Assembly (NCBI GenBank): GCA_018223375.1
Contig: JAGTTS010000002.1
Span: forward strand, 372,001 to 436,000
Length of the DNA: 64,000 bases
Reading direction: 5' to 3'
Source: Clostridiaceae bacterium Marseille-Q3526
GTDB lineage: Bacteria > Bacillota > Clostridia > Lachnospirales > Lachnospiraceae
Positions 48,712 to 57,094 of this stretch are shown here, piece after piece. The notes beneath the pieces were generated by a model. The model was not told the origin of the DNA. It worked only from the letters and a program-made list of their open reading frames with translations, and made no database searches. Each line of letters begins with the position of its first letter. The stretch's first letter is position 1. Made by a program: the position numbers and the translations under genes.

Positions 48712-49857
48712 TTATAAAAAACGACGTCTTAAAAATTCGCAGGTTTCCTGCTCTGTGTCTAAAATTTCCTCTACAGAAGGATTCTCAATCACCTGGTGCT
48801 GACCCATAGCGGCCTCAATCATATCTGTAATCGCCAGATAGCCGATTTTCCGGTCTAAAAACGCCGCTACCGCCAGTTCATTGGCTGCATTGAACACAGT
48901 TGGAAGGGAACCGCCACGTTTTCCCGCCTCTCTCGCCAGAGCCAGACCGCGGAAATTCTCATAATCAGGCGCCTCAAAGGTAATCTGCCCATGTTTTGTG
49001 AAATCTAACCGCTCTCCTGGCAGAAACCGCCTCTCAGGATAGTAGAGGGCGTACTGGATGGGAAGCTTCATATCAGGCGTTCCCAGCTGGGCTATCACAG
49101 CCCCGTCCTCAAACTCCACCATAGAGTGAATCACGCTCTGCGGCTGAACCACCACCTGAACCTGATCCATAGACACGCCGAACAGCCATTTCGCCTCCAT
49201 CACCTCCAGGCCTTTGTTGACCATAGTGGAGCTGTCAATGGTGATCTTTCTGCCCATCGTCCAGTTGGGATGCTTCAGCGCATCCTCCACCTGAATGTCC
49301 ATCATCTGTTCTCTCGTCCTTCCTCGGAAGGGCCCGCCGGAAGCCGTCAGCAGAATCTTATGTATTTTATTATGAGTTTCTCCGTTTAAGCACTGGAAAA
49401 TCGCGCTGTGCTCGCTGTCTACCGGCAGGATCTTCACTCCCGTCCGCTCAGCTAACGGCATAATAATATGGCCTGCCGTCACAAGCGTCTCCTTATTGGC
49501 CAGAGCAATATCCTTTCCAGCCTCCATAGCGGCGATGGTCGGACGGATACCGATCATTCCCACAATCGCCGTCACCACAATCTCAGCAGACGGCTCTGTG
49601 CAGACCTCAATCAGACCATCCATTCCAGACAGTACCTGGACGTCCAGATCCTTTACCGCAGTCCGCAGTGTTTTCGCGTCCTCCTCATCCCATACAGCCG
49701 CAATCTTCGGGCGGAACTCCCGGATCTGCTGCTCTAACAGAGTAATATTCCTTCCAGCTGCCAGAGCCGTTACCTCTATATCCTGATTCGTCCGCGCCAC
49801 TTCCAGGGTTTGTGTGCCGATGGAACCAGTGGAACCCAGAATTGTAATTTTTTTCAT
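48712..49857 (-). CDS. dxr: 1-deoxy-D-xylulose 5-phosphate reductoisomerase
   Basis: Second step of the MEP isoprenoid pathway. The 381-residue protein begins MKKITILGSTGSIGTQTLEV (NADPH binding), and has ALANKETLVTAGHI, LPVDSEHSAIFQCL and LTASGGPFRGR and SSTMVNKGLEVMEAKWLF. The start at 49857 follows GGAGG with correct spacing; the open frame upstream adds ten residues without reason. It follows cdsA by 64 bp. Confidence 0.97.
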   Translation of the reverse strand: MKKITILGSTGSIGTQTLEVARTNQDIEVTALAAGRNITLLEQQIREFRPKIAAVWDEEDAKTLRTAVKDLDVQVLSGMDGLIEVCTEPSAEIVVTAIVGMIGIRPTIAAMEAGKDIALANKETLVTAGHIIMPLAERTGVKILPVDSEHSAIFQCLNGETHNKIHKILLTASGGPFRGRTREQMMDIQVEDALKHPNWTMGRKITIDSSTMVNKGLEVMEAKWLFGVSMDQVQVVVQPQSVIHSMVEFEDGAVIAQLGTPDMKLPIQYALYYPERRFLPGERLDFTKHGQITFEAPDYENFRGLALAREAGKRGGSLPTVFNAANELAVAAFLDRKIGYLAITDMIEAAMGQHQVIENPSVEEILDTEQETCEFLRRRFL

Positions 49858-49921
49858 ATCTTCCTCCGTTCTCTTTCGCGTCAGCATATCAGAAAACGCA
49901 CAGCCAAAGCCGCTTCCATCT

Positions 49922-50722
49922 TTAGCCCAGCAGCGTCAAGGCAAAGAAAATAGCCGGCGCGGTAAAAATCATGCTGTCAAAGCGATCCAGCACTCCGCCG
50001 TGGCCCGGAATCAGATGGCCGTAATCCTTCACATCATGGTTTCTCTTAATGGCAGAAGCCGCCAGATCCCCAATCTGTGAGATCACCGCCGCAATGGCAC
50101 AGGCAATGGCGCAGACAACGGCAGGACTCACGATCTCTTCCATTCTGCCGCCGAATACAGCACCGAAAATCAGGCCCAGCAGAGCCGCGCCCAAAACGCC
50201 TCCTACGGCTCCCTCCACCGTCTTCTTCGGGCTCAGGACAGGCGTCAGCTTGTGCTTTCCAAACAGCATTCCGGCACAGTAGGCAAAGGTGTCGCAGCCC
50301 CAGGAGCTTAAAACAATCAGCCATACCAGATACCTGCCGTCGGCCATTGCGCGGACCTGATATAAATAGGACAGCATCACAGCCAGATAAAAAATGCCGA
50401 AAAACGCCACTGTCACCTGCTCGGTCTTATAGTGGGGAAATGTAACCACATAGATAGCCATCAATATCATAAGCGCCATGATAGCCATCAGCACAATATA
50501 CTCTTCTTTGTGAAACCACAGCAGGATGTAATAAAAAATCCCGGCGGCGTATCCGGCGAATCCCGGCGCCTTCTTTTCTATCTGCACCACACGGTACAGC
50601 TCGAACATTCCAATCAGAGACAGAGCCGCCGTGACGGCAAATAAAAGGGTTCCGCCGGTTCCGACGATTAAAATTGCCAGAATTACAAGCACAATTCCGC
50701 TGATCAGTCTGGTTGTAAACAT
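49922..50722 (-). CDS. cdsA: Phosphatidate cytidylyltransferase CdsA
   Basis: Integral membrane enzyme making CDP-diacylglycerol from phosphatidate. The 266-residue protein has about seven to eight spans and the family signature at its C terminus, KRNHDVKDYGHLIPGHGGVLDRFDS-like, seen as KDYGHLIPGHGGVLDR. The start at 50722 (MFTTRLISG) is supported by AGGGG; the longer frame enters uppS. It is part of the uppS-cdsA-dxr set. Confidence 0.95.
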   Translation of the reverse strand: MFTTRLISGIVLVILAILIVGTGGTLLFAVTAALSLIGMFELYRVVQIEKKAPGFAGYAAGIFYYILLWFHKEEYIVLMAIMALMILMAIYVVTFPHYKTEQVTVAFFGIFYLAVMLSYLYQVRAMADGRYLVWLIVLSSWGCDTFAYCAGMLFGKHKLTPVLSPKKTVEGAVGGVLGAALLGLIFGAVFGGRMEEIVSPAVVCAIACAIAAVISQIGDLAASAIKRNHDVKDYGHLIPGHGGVLDRFDSMIFTAPAIFFALTLLG

Positions 50723-50741
50723 GACATTATCCCCTCTTTCG

Positions 50742-51467
50742 TTATTTGGCGCCGCCGAACCGCCGCTCTCTCGTATTATACTGGGCAATGGCCTTTACCA
50801 GCTCATCCCTGTTAAAATCAGGCCACAGGCAGTCTGTAATGTAGATCTCGCTGTAGGCCAGCTGCCAGAGCAGATAGTTGGACAGACGGATCTCACCGCT
50901 GGTGCGGATTAACAGATCCGGATCCGGAATCCCCGCCGTGTCCAGGTAGGAAGCCACCGTCTCCTCCGTCACCTGATCTGGATTGAGAACGCCGGCCTGA
51001 GCATCCTTCATCATGCGGCTGACTGCCCGGCGGATCTCATCGCGGCCTCCGTAATTGACGGCAATGACGAAGGTCATGCCAGTGTTGGCGGCAGTTTCCT
51101 GCTCCAGGCGGTCAATTCCCTCAATAATATCGCTGTCAAAGCGCGTTCTGTCTCCAATCATTTTAACCCGCACGTTGTTGGCCTTGGCAATCTTCAACAG
51201 ACGCTTTAAGTAGTAGCGGAACAGCTGCATGAGAGCGCTGACCTCTTCCACAGACCGCTTCCAGTTTTCAGTGGAAAATCCGTAAACTGTCAAATATTTG
51301 ATTCCCAGTCTGGCGGCGTCCTCCACCGTTTTTTCTACTGTGACGCAGCCCTGCTTGTGGCCTGCCGTTCTGGGAAGTCCCCTCTTTTTAGCCCATCTGC
51401 CGTTTCCATCGAGAATAAGAGCCACATGGGCCGGAATTGCCATCTTAGAAATATCTGTTTCCATCAT
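50742..51467 (-). CDS. uppS: Undecaprenyl/isoprenyl diphosphate synthase
   Basis: cis-Prenyltransferase making the lipid carrier for peptidoglycan and capsule. The 241-residue protein has LILDGNGRWAKKRGLPRTAG, VYGFSTENWKRS, FVIAVNYGGRDEIRRA and LIRTSGEIRLSNYLLWQ. The product serves the polysaccharide locus upstream as well. It is preceded by a terminator hairpin after frr. Confidence 0.96.
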   Translation of the reverse strand: MMETDISKMAIPAHVALILDGNGRWAKKRGLPRTAGHKQGCVTVEKTVEDAARLGIKYLTVYGFSTENWKRSVEEVSALMQLFRYYLKRLLKIAKANNVRVKMIGDRTRFDSDIIEGIDRLEQETAANTGMTFVIAVNYGGRDEIRRAVSRMMKDAQAGVLNPDQVTEETVASYLDTAGIPDPDLLIRTSGEIRLSNYLLWQLAYSEIYITDCLWPDFNRDELVKAIAQYNTRERRFGGAK

Positions 51468-51481
51468 ATCCTCCCACCACG

Positions 51482-51509
51482 AAAAACAAGGGGCAGGAGT
51501 ACCTGCCCC
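51482..51509 (-). terminator. Intrinsic terminator between frr and uppS
   Basis: GGGGCAGG/CCTGCCCC, eight perfect GC-rich pairs with a four-base loop, followed on the minus strand by TTGTTTTTC. It falls 11 bases after frr, splitting pyrH-frr from uppS onward at least in part. Confidence 0.85.
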
Positions 51510-51519
51510 GGTATGTTTT

Positions 51520-52074
51520 TTATACTGTCATAATCTCTTTTGTCTTGGTATCCACAGCCTTGTCAATCTTGTCGATCATCTTGTCAGTCAGCTTCTGGAT
51601 TTTCTCCTCTGCATCAGATAAATCATCCTCAGAAATCTCGTTGGCCTTCTCCATCTTCTTAAAGGTATCGTTGGCGTCACGGCGGATATTTCTCACAGCT
51701 ACCTTAGCGCCCTCGCCCTTCTTCTTCACGTCCTTAGCCAGCTCTTTTCTGCGCTCCTCAGTAAGCTCCGGGAAAATCAGGCGGATTACAGAGCCGTCGT
51801 TGTTCGGGTTGATTCCCAGGTCAGAGGTGAGAATCGCTTTCTCAATAGCCTTCACAAGGCTCTTCTCCCACGGCTGGATCTGAATCATTCTCGGCTCAGG
51901 AACAGAGATGTTGGCAACCTGCTGAAGCGGAGTCGGAGCTCCATAGTAATCTACCTTCAGCTTATCTAATACATGCGGATTTGCGCGTCCTGCACGGATG
52001 GAGCTGAACTCGTTTAATAACGCGTCGTAGGATTTCTCCATCTTATCTTCAAATACTTTCATTTTCTCCTGCAT
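51520..52074 (-). CDS. frr: Ribosome recycling factor
   Basis: Splits post-termination ribosomes together with EF-G. The 184-residue protein has the conserved LNEFSSIRAGRANPHVLDKL, the YYGAPTPLQQVANISVPEPR segment, and PELTEERRKELAKDVKKKGE. It follows pyrH by 14 bp and ends in a strong terminator. Confidence 0.98.
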   Translation of the reverse strand: MQEKMKVFEDKMEKSYDALLNEFSSIRAGRANPHVLDKLKVDYYGAPTPLQQVANISVPEPRMIQIQPWEKSLVKAIEKAILTSDLGINPNNDGSVIRLIFPELTEERRKELAKDVKKKGEGAKVAVRNIRRDANDTFKKMEKANEISEDDLSDAEEKIQKLTDKMIDKIDKAVDTKTKEIMTV

Positions 52075-52088
52075 AAAAAATCCTCCTG

Positions 52089-52790
52089 TTATGCGGTCAC
52101 TACTGTGCCGTTTATTTTCCCCTGCATCGCGTTGGCAATGCCGTCCTTCTCATTTAAGCTGAATACTGCCATAGGAACATGATTCTCCATACACATGATG
52201 GAAGCCGTCAAATCCACCACAGCCAGCTGCTTGTCGATCACTTCCTGAATGGAAATGGTGTCGTACTTCTTCGCCTCCGGATTCAGCTTCGGATCGCTGT
52301 CATAAACGCCGTCGATGGCCTTGGCTAACAGAATGCAGTCAGCCTCCATCTCAATGGCTCTCAAAGCGACGCCTGTATCTGTAGAGAAGTACGGGTGTCC
52401 CGTACCGCCTGCGAAAAATACTACCTTGCCCTGCTTAAAATATTTATTGGCTCTGTCCTTGGAAAAGAGCTTGGTCATAGCGCCTACGGCAAACGGCGTC
52501 AGAATCTCAGTCTCCATGCCTGTGCTTCTGAAAATCTCAGAAACATAGATGCAGTTCATCACTGTAGCCAGCATGCCAATCTGATCTGCCTTCGTACGGT
52601 CGATAGCGTTGCTCTGACGGCCTCTCCAGAAGTTTCCGCCTCCAATCACCACACCGACCTCAATGCCTGCGTCCACAGCCAGCTTCACCTGTCTGGCAAC
52701 TTCCTTGACAGTCTCCTCGTCGAAGCCTGTCTTCTTCTCTCCTGCCAGGGCTTCGCCGCTTAATTTCAGCAATACGCGTTTCATTTCCAT
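52089..52790 (-). CDS. pyrH: UMP kinase
   Basis: Phosphorylates UMP to UDP for nucleotide and sugar-nucleotide synthesis. The 233-residue protein starts MEMKRVLLKLSGEALAG and has the glycine loop VIGGGNFWRGRQ, FFAGGTGHPYFSTDT, and AKAIDGVYDSDP. It is the first gene of the pyrH-frr pair; an extended -10 promoter lies upstream. Confidence 0.97.
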   Translation of the reverse strand: MEMKRVLLKLSGEALAGEKKTGFDEETVKEVARQVKLAVDAGIEVGVVIGGGNFWRGRQSNAIDRTKADQIGMLATVMNCIYVSEIFRSTGMETEILTPFAVGAMTKLFSKDRANKYFKQGKVVFFAGGTGHPYFSTDTGVALRAIEMEADCILLAKAIDGVYDSDPKLNPEAKKYDTISIQEVIDKQLAVVDLTASIMCMENHVPMAVFSLNEKDGIANAMQGKINGTVVTA

Positions 52791-52918
52791 AAATCTGATC
52801 TCCCTGTTTTCTTGTAATGGGGCGGAATCCGAAAAAACAGCCGGGACCCTGGCGGATACATGAAATATCCGGCAGAATGCCCGGCGTGCAGATCCTCTCC
52901 TCCTGCCCGCTTAGGGCT

Positions 52919-52924
52919 ATTGTA
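52919..52924 (-). promoter_or_regulatory. Extended -10 element of the pyrH promoter
   Basis: TACAAT preceded by TGG (TGn extended -10) on the minus strand, about 130 bases before the pyrH ATG. No good -35 is seen at 17 bases, which is acceptable for an extended -10 promoter. Confidence 0.55.
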
Positions 52925-53219
52925 CCACAGAATGCGGGTTTGCGCGAGGGGATTTTTATTCTTCTTCAAAAAATTGTAGCAGTTCGGCTGTGTATCTTTT
53001 GGAACAGAGACAGAGATTCCGTTCCGCTGGAGGTCACAAAAATCTCTGCCTTTTGTTCGTTGGTGCTGTTTCCAATAGTCCTGCAGATATCCCTTTGCAT
53101 CTCGCGTCGAAATTGGGAATTGGGAATTCTTCCATGTTTTGTGCCGTAGCCTGCAAGGGACTGAAAAATATTGTGAGTTTCAACATGGCTTCACGAAAGT
53201 ATCAAGAAAAAAATTCTCT
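52925..53219. other. Gene-free junction between the housekeeping operon and the polysaccharide locus
   Basis: About 300 bases without a credible coding frame on either strand. A short direct repeat GGGAATT occurs near 53115. Base composition becomes AT-rich to the right of it, and this is where the capsule locus ends. I see no tRNA, repeat unit or insertion sequence. Confidence 0.6.
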
Positions 53220-54827
53220 TCAAAATATACCGCTGAATCTGGAAGGAGTTATAAAAATAATTGGGTGATTCCGTTTTCGAGTTTTTTTATAATCCACCAG
53301 CATTTCTGCTATTTCTTTATTTAGTTCCACTGCTTCCTGGGACACATTGTCTGTCTCCATTTCTTTTTTGGCATAGTTTCCTCCCTTTCCCAAATACTCG
53401 TATCCGTCAAATCCTGCGATACCGATTGATTTAACAGGTATTTCATCTAACAGCCTCAGAAACATCAGGGTCGAATTGTCTACATGAATCCAGCCGCATT
53501 TTATCAATCTGGAAAAATTGACTACAAGCGCATTTTCAGTGCTGCAGTTTATATTAGAGGTGACAATTTTTTTAACCTCATCTATCGCTCCTGAGCTGTT
53601 CCAGTAATCGTAACGCTTAGCATTATTAAAATAAACATAATCGGAGACGATCCCATCCGGGAGAAAATTAATGGCTACCGTCACTGTATTTTTCTTTTTG
53701 GCATACGCTTTGATTTGCTCCTGGCAGGAGACAGCTGTTTTTCCAGGAACAATAATCAGCACATTTCTTCCTGAAAACAGCTGTACAAGCGTTTTCATGG
53801 AACTGCTGTCATCCATTTCTGAATCCAGATATTCCATATAGGTCTGCTCAAGCAACTCGTAATGATACCGCTTTCTCTCCACCGCCCCTATTTTATTTAA
53901 TATATATCGAATATCTTTAGAGCGTATACTGTTTTTCTGCGTAAGATACGCAATATTATTTACATGGGCACTGTAGCAGCCCGCAATAAAATAGGGTGTG
54001 GTATACCCCCAGCTGCATCGGCTTTTTATGCTTCCCATATAGTTGTCAATCACATCTAACAGCGCGTCCATATCATAGCTGTAATTCAGCTTTTGAACCA
54101 TATACTGCATAACAAGCTCTGTCGGCGTATTTCCAGCGCCTCTGCCCATTCCATTGATTGTCGCATCCACCACAACCTCTCTTTTTCCAAATGCTGCTTT
54201 CAAAAATTCTTGGGAAAGTGCACTTGACATCTGCATATTATTATGGGAATGAAAGCCTATTTTGCAGGTCTGTATCAGATTATGGTCAATTAAGCTGAAT
54301 ACTCTGTGCAGATCATCCAAATACATGGAACCAAATGTATCTACAATAGAAAGGCAATATGGCTCTATCTGGTTTAAACGCTCTATTAAATCTAAAATTT
54401 CCATATCGGTATAGCCCAATATATCTACTGGCTGTACAAATACCTTATACCCCTTCTCTTTGATTACCCTGCAATTTTCTAAAGCCTGCTCCAGTTCCTG
54501 TTTAAAAAAACATTCCCGTACCGCGTCCACAGAGCTTTTGTCACAGTCGTCAAGATTAGAAACTGAATAGCGGCTACAGTCTGCCAGAACGGTAAACTCA
54601 ACTCCCTGCTTATCTTTTGGTATAAAACGGCTGGCATCTTTAGAGTTTTTAAAAACTGTCTTCCCCTCCCCAAAACCTTCGTCCTGGAAAAATCCAATTT
54701 CGATAAAATCTGTTTTTGCTTTCATCAGCCCCTTTATTATCCCATGAATTGCGTTGTCTCCAAATCTTTTGTCTATTAAATATGCTCCATCACGGAGCGT
54801 ACAGTCAAGAATTTTTGCGTATCTCAC
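53220..54827 (-). CDS. DRE-TIM aldolase-domain protein with C-terminal Rossmann-like domain, polysaccharide locus
   Basis: A 535-residue two-part protein. Residues 1 to about 330 form a DRE-TIM metallolyase (HMG-CoA lyase/homocitrate synthase/aldolase class): KILDCTLRDGAYLIDKRFGD (catalytic RD), metal histidines in FHSHNNMQMSSA, and the glycine loop NGMGRGAGNTPTEL. Residues from about 345 contain VLIIVPGKTAVSCQEQIKAY and VAINFLPDG, suggesting a nucleotide-sugar transferase- or MptE-like fold, but this is weak. GTG start with AGGAGG upstream overlaps the decayed KdsB-like gene. It probably forms a keto-acid sugar or precursor by aldol condensation for the glycan; substrates unknown. Confidence 0.82.
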   Translation of the reverse strand: MRYAKILDCTLRDGAYLIDKRFGDNAIHGIIKGLMKAKTDFIEIGFFQDEGFGEGKTVFKNSKDASRFIPKDKQGVEFTVLADCSRYSVSNLDDCDKSSVDAVRECFFKQELEQALENCRVIKEKGYKVFVQPVDILGYTDMEILDLIERLNQIEPYCLSIVDTFGSMYLDDLHRVFSLIDHNLIQTCKIGFHSHNNMQMSSALSQEFLKAAFGKREVVVDATINGMGRGAGNTPTELVMQYMVQKLNYSYDMDALLDVIDNYMGSIKSRCSWGYTTPYFIAGCYSAHVNNIAYLTQKNSIRSKDIRYILNKIGAVERKRYHYELLEQTYMEYLDSEMDDSSSMKTLVQLFSGRNVLIIVPGKTAVSCQEQIKAYAKKKNTVTVAINFLPDGIVSDYVYFNNAKRYDYWNSSGAIDEVKKIVTSNINCSTENALVVNFSRLIKCGWIHVDNSTLMFLRLLDEIPVKSIGIAGFDGYEYLGKGGNYAKKEMETDNVSQEAVELNKEIAEMLVDYKKTRKRNHPIIFITPSRFSGIF

Positions 54828-55472
54828 TATATTCCTCCTCTATTTCCTTGATTAAAGCGCCGCGTATATAAGCCAAATCCTTTGACGTATCCACAGACAA
54901 GGTACGACTTTTCACCATATCATAGTGAATTGGTATACCATATTCCAAAAACCGCAAAGCTCCTATGTCCTCTATTTTTTCCAGCTTTGTTGGTTCTGTG
55001 GAAACGTAAAATTCCGGCGCATTTTTTATTAAACAGCTCTACTCCTACAGACTTTCTAGGAAAACTGGATTGTTGTGTAAAGCTATGGAATTGGGCTTCT
55101 GGAACGGTAAAGACAGTAGCCTCCCTTTCCGATTACCATTTTCATATGCCCGGATCGATGACCTCCGCTGGATTGGTAAATTCTCTTGCAAGTCCAGCTC
55201 CACATAATCCGGCAAAACTGCCTTCATTACCTCAGATTCCAGGAGCGATCCGTCTCCATTTATGGAAATATAGTAGTCTGCTTCCATTATTTTTGAAACC
55301 TGAAACAAACGATCCATCAGACAGCCGCAGTCCATCCCTGGCATAATTACCTTACCTGTATTATATGTTTCCACACCCACCATATCATTAGATAGCTGCA
55401 TAGAGCTATTAAAACTTTACCCAGCATTCTTGTAGAGGCAAAACGCGTAGGGATAATAGCTGCTGTTTTCAT
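54805..55472 (-). pseudogene. Degraded KdsB-like cytidylyltransferase gene
   Basis: The DNA still carries three pieces of a CMP-sugar synthetase in different frames. Piece 1 from ATG 55472 reads MKTAAIIPTRFASTR then a stop after 41 codons. Piece 2 reads LEADYYISING-like EADYYISINGDGSLLESEV. Piece 3 near 54805-55020 reads LEKIEDIGALRFLEYGIP then SVDTSKDLAYIRGALI. In intact family members these are joined, with GDE where this has GDG, and a part between pieces 1 and 2 appears deleted. Expected partners are the aldolase gene, whose start overlaps the tail. Activity is lost. Confidence 0.8.
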
Positions 55473-55538
55473 GCTGCTGTCCTCTTTTCTTTTTTGAATA
55501 AGAAAGAAAAAACAGCAAAAGAGCCTTCCGATATTTGC

Positions 55539-56225
55539 TTACAGCAGGCTATCGCCCCTCCCAATCAAACGTTCTTTATAGAGTTTCATATAAACTGCAT
55601 CCGCAATTTCAAAATCTTCAGGATAGTCAATATCGATCCCCTCTATTCCATTTACCTTTACTATATAGGGTACCATTCCTATTCTCCTTTGATACTTTTC
55701 AAATGTTTTTTTCAAAAAAACATAGGCCGCCGAAACTTCACTGTACAAAGGCTGCAGATCTTGTGTCCTGGGGACACATTCAGGCCTGAAATTATTCGGT
55801 GTTCCGTCACTGTTCCAAAAAAGCTTCCTCACCTCCTGGGCGGTAAAGGCAGAATCATACTTTCCAGATTTCACTGCCTGGATGCACTCCTCTAAATGGA
55901 TGTTCTTCACAAATGGGGAAGTACAATGACTAACCATATAAATATCTGCATCCACCCGTTTCATAAACTCTCTGATAATATCCTGTGGAGTTGCTTCACG
56001 GCTGTCTAAATAATTTGGCCTCTGCAGATATTTTATCCTCTCAGGCAGGTATTCTTTTATCCGGCTATCGCTACAGAATACATAGAGCTCGTCAATCCCA
56101 GGTATACTTTCAATCTTTCGCAAAAAGAATGACAGCAGAGGAGTTCCATCAGAAAAGGGTTTTAAATTTTTTCCTGGAGTTCTCTCATTATTTAGTTTAA
56201 TGGGAATAAATGCTACTGTTTTCAT
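55539..56225 (-). CDS. Acylneuraminate cytidylyltransferase family protein
   Basis: A 228-residue nucleotidyltransferase that activates a nonulosonic-type sugar as CMP-sugar. N-terminal loop AFIPIKLNNERTPGKNLKPF replaces the usual IIPARGGSKR but keeps the R and K for CTP binding; also ATPQDIIREFMKRV and VSHCTSPFVK. AAGGAGG precedes the ATG. It overlaps the MptE-like gene by 29 bases. It appears intact, unlike the KdsB-like gene downstream. The exact sugar is unknown. Confidence 0.87.
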   Translation of the reverse strand: MKTVAFIPIKLNNERTPGKNLKPFSDGTPLLSFFLRKIESIPGIDELYVFCSDSRIKEYLPERIKYLQRPNYLDSREATPQDIIREFMKRVDADIYMVSHCTSPFVKNIHLEECIQAVKSGKYDSAFTAQEVRKLFWNSDGTPNNFRPECVPRTQDLQPLYSEVSAAYVFLKKTFEKYQRRIGMVPYIVKVNGIEGIDIDYPEDFEIADAVYMKLYKERLIGRGDSLL

Positions 56226-57090
56226 ATTCCTTTCCTCCTTCTTGGCATGTTTTAATAAAAATATCTACATAGGAATCTGGATTCATATTAAAAATTTTAA
56301 TCTGTTTAAACTCTGCGTATTCCTTCATAAGCCTGAACCCTTTAAATGCCTGATACCACTCAAAAAACAGCTGTTCCATCTTTTTTTGATTTTTTCTGTC
56401 CTTTTTTGTAATATCAATTTTCTCTTTTCCATAATAGTGAGAAACCTCTTGCAAAATATGATTTTGCTTATTTACATGCAGAGACATATGAAAAGACATA
56501 TCTAGTCCGTATATTAAAATTCTTCTATAGTTCATCCGGATTGCATTAAACAGAGCAAAAACTGCAATATTATGTATCACTGGAATCGCCCTGTTTCTAT
56601 CAAAGCGTTTCTTCCATTTATTTGTCACTCGCTCTATTTCTGCTTCATTGCAGTTTACATACTGCTCTTTCACAAATTGATTCCCTGTTAAACCAAGCGT
56701 CTGAAATGGGTAGAGAAAAATCTGCATATTCCAATCAACCGTTTCTAGTACCCTTCTCAGCTTCTTCATTTGAACTTTAGTTTTATCATCTTCCTCTGCC
56801 AGATATTCGCTGTCTGTTATGCACAAATATTTAGGACGCAGCTGACAAAACTGTTCGCTGTTGCAAGGAAAAAAATTTACACACATGTAATCCGCCTTAG
56901 GCCAATTCAGATTTTTCTCTATACAGCCTTTAAGGCTGGGTCCATTCATTAGAATTACAAGGGTTTCTTTTTCTTTTATTGGAATATCCTTAGAGGGCAG
57001 ATATCCATGAAGGCGATTATTGGCACCTCTTGCCAGCCATATGATTTCATTCAGATATGACATCGTCTGTTTTTTTATCGCTGTTTTCAT
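56197..57090 (-). CDS. MptE/GT42-like putative sialyltransferase-type protein
   Basis: The 297-residue protein has a nucleotide-binding loop VILMNGPSLKGCIEKN, which resembles the NGPSL motif of CMP-sialic-acid transferases (GT42) and of MptE/DUF115 proteins, and a later ILIYGLDMSFHMSLH. No membrane span is obvious. Next to a CMP-sugar synthetase gene it is a good candidate for the enzyme that transfers that sugar to the repeat unit. ATG 57090 is chosen after AGGAGG; a GTG one codon earlier is also possible. Family call is by motif memory only. Confidence 0.68.
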   Translation of the reverse strand: MKTAIKKQTMSYLNEIIWLARGANNRLHGYLPSKDIPIKEKETLVILMNGPSLKGCIEKNLNWPKADYMCVNFFPCNSEQFCQLRPKYLCITDSEYLAEEDDKTKVQMKKLRRVLETVDWNMQIFLYPFQTLGLTGNQFVKEQYVNCNEAEIERVTNKWKKRFDRNRAIPVIHNIAVFALFNAIRMNYRRILIYGLDMSFHMSLHVNKQNHILQEVSHYYGKEKIDITKKDRKNQKKMEQLFFEWYQAFKGFRLMKEYAEFKQIKIFNMNPDSYVDIFIKTCQEGGKEYENSSIYSH

Positions 57091-57094
57091 CACC

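Noticed and set aside
52781..52969. A 62-codon minus-strand frame upstream of pyrH
   Set aside because: It covers the pyrH promoter region, has no ribosome site and no recognisable composition.
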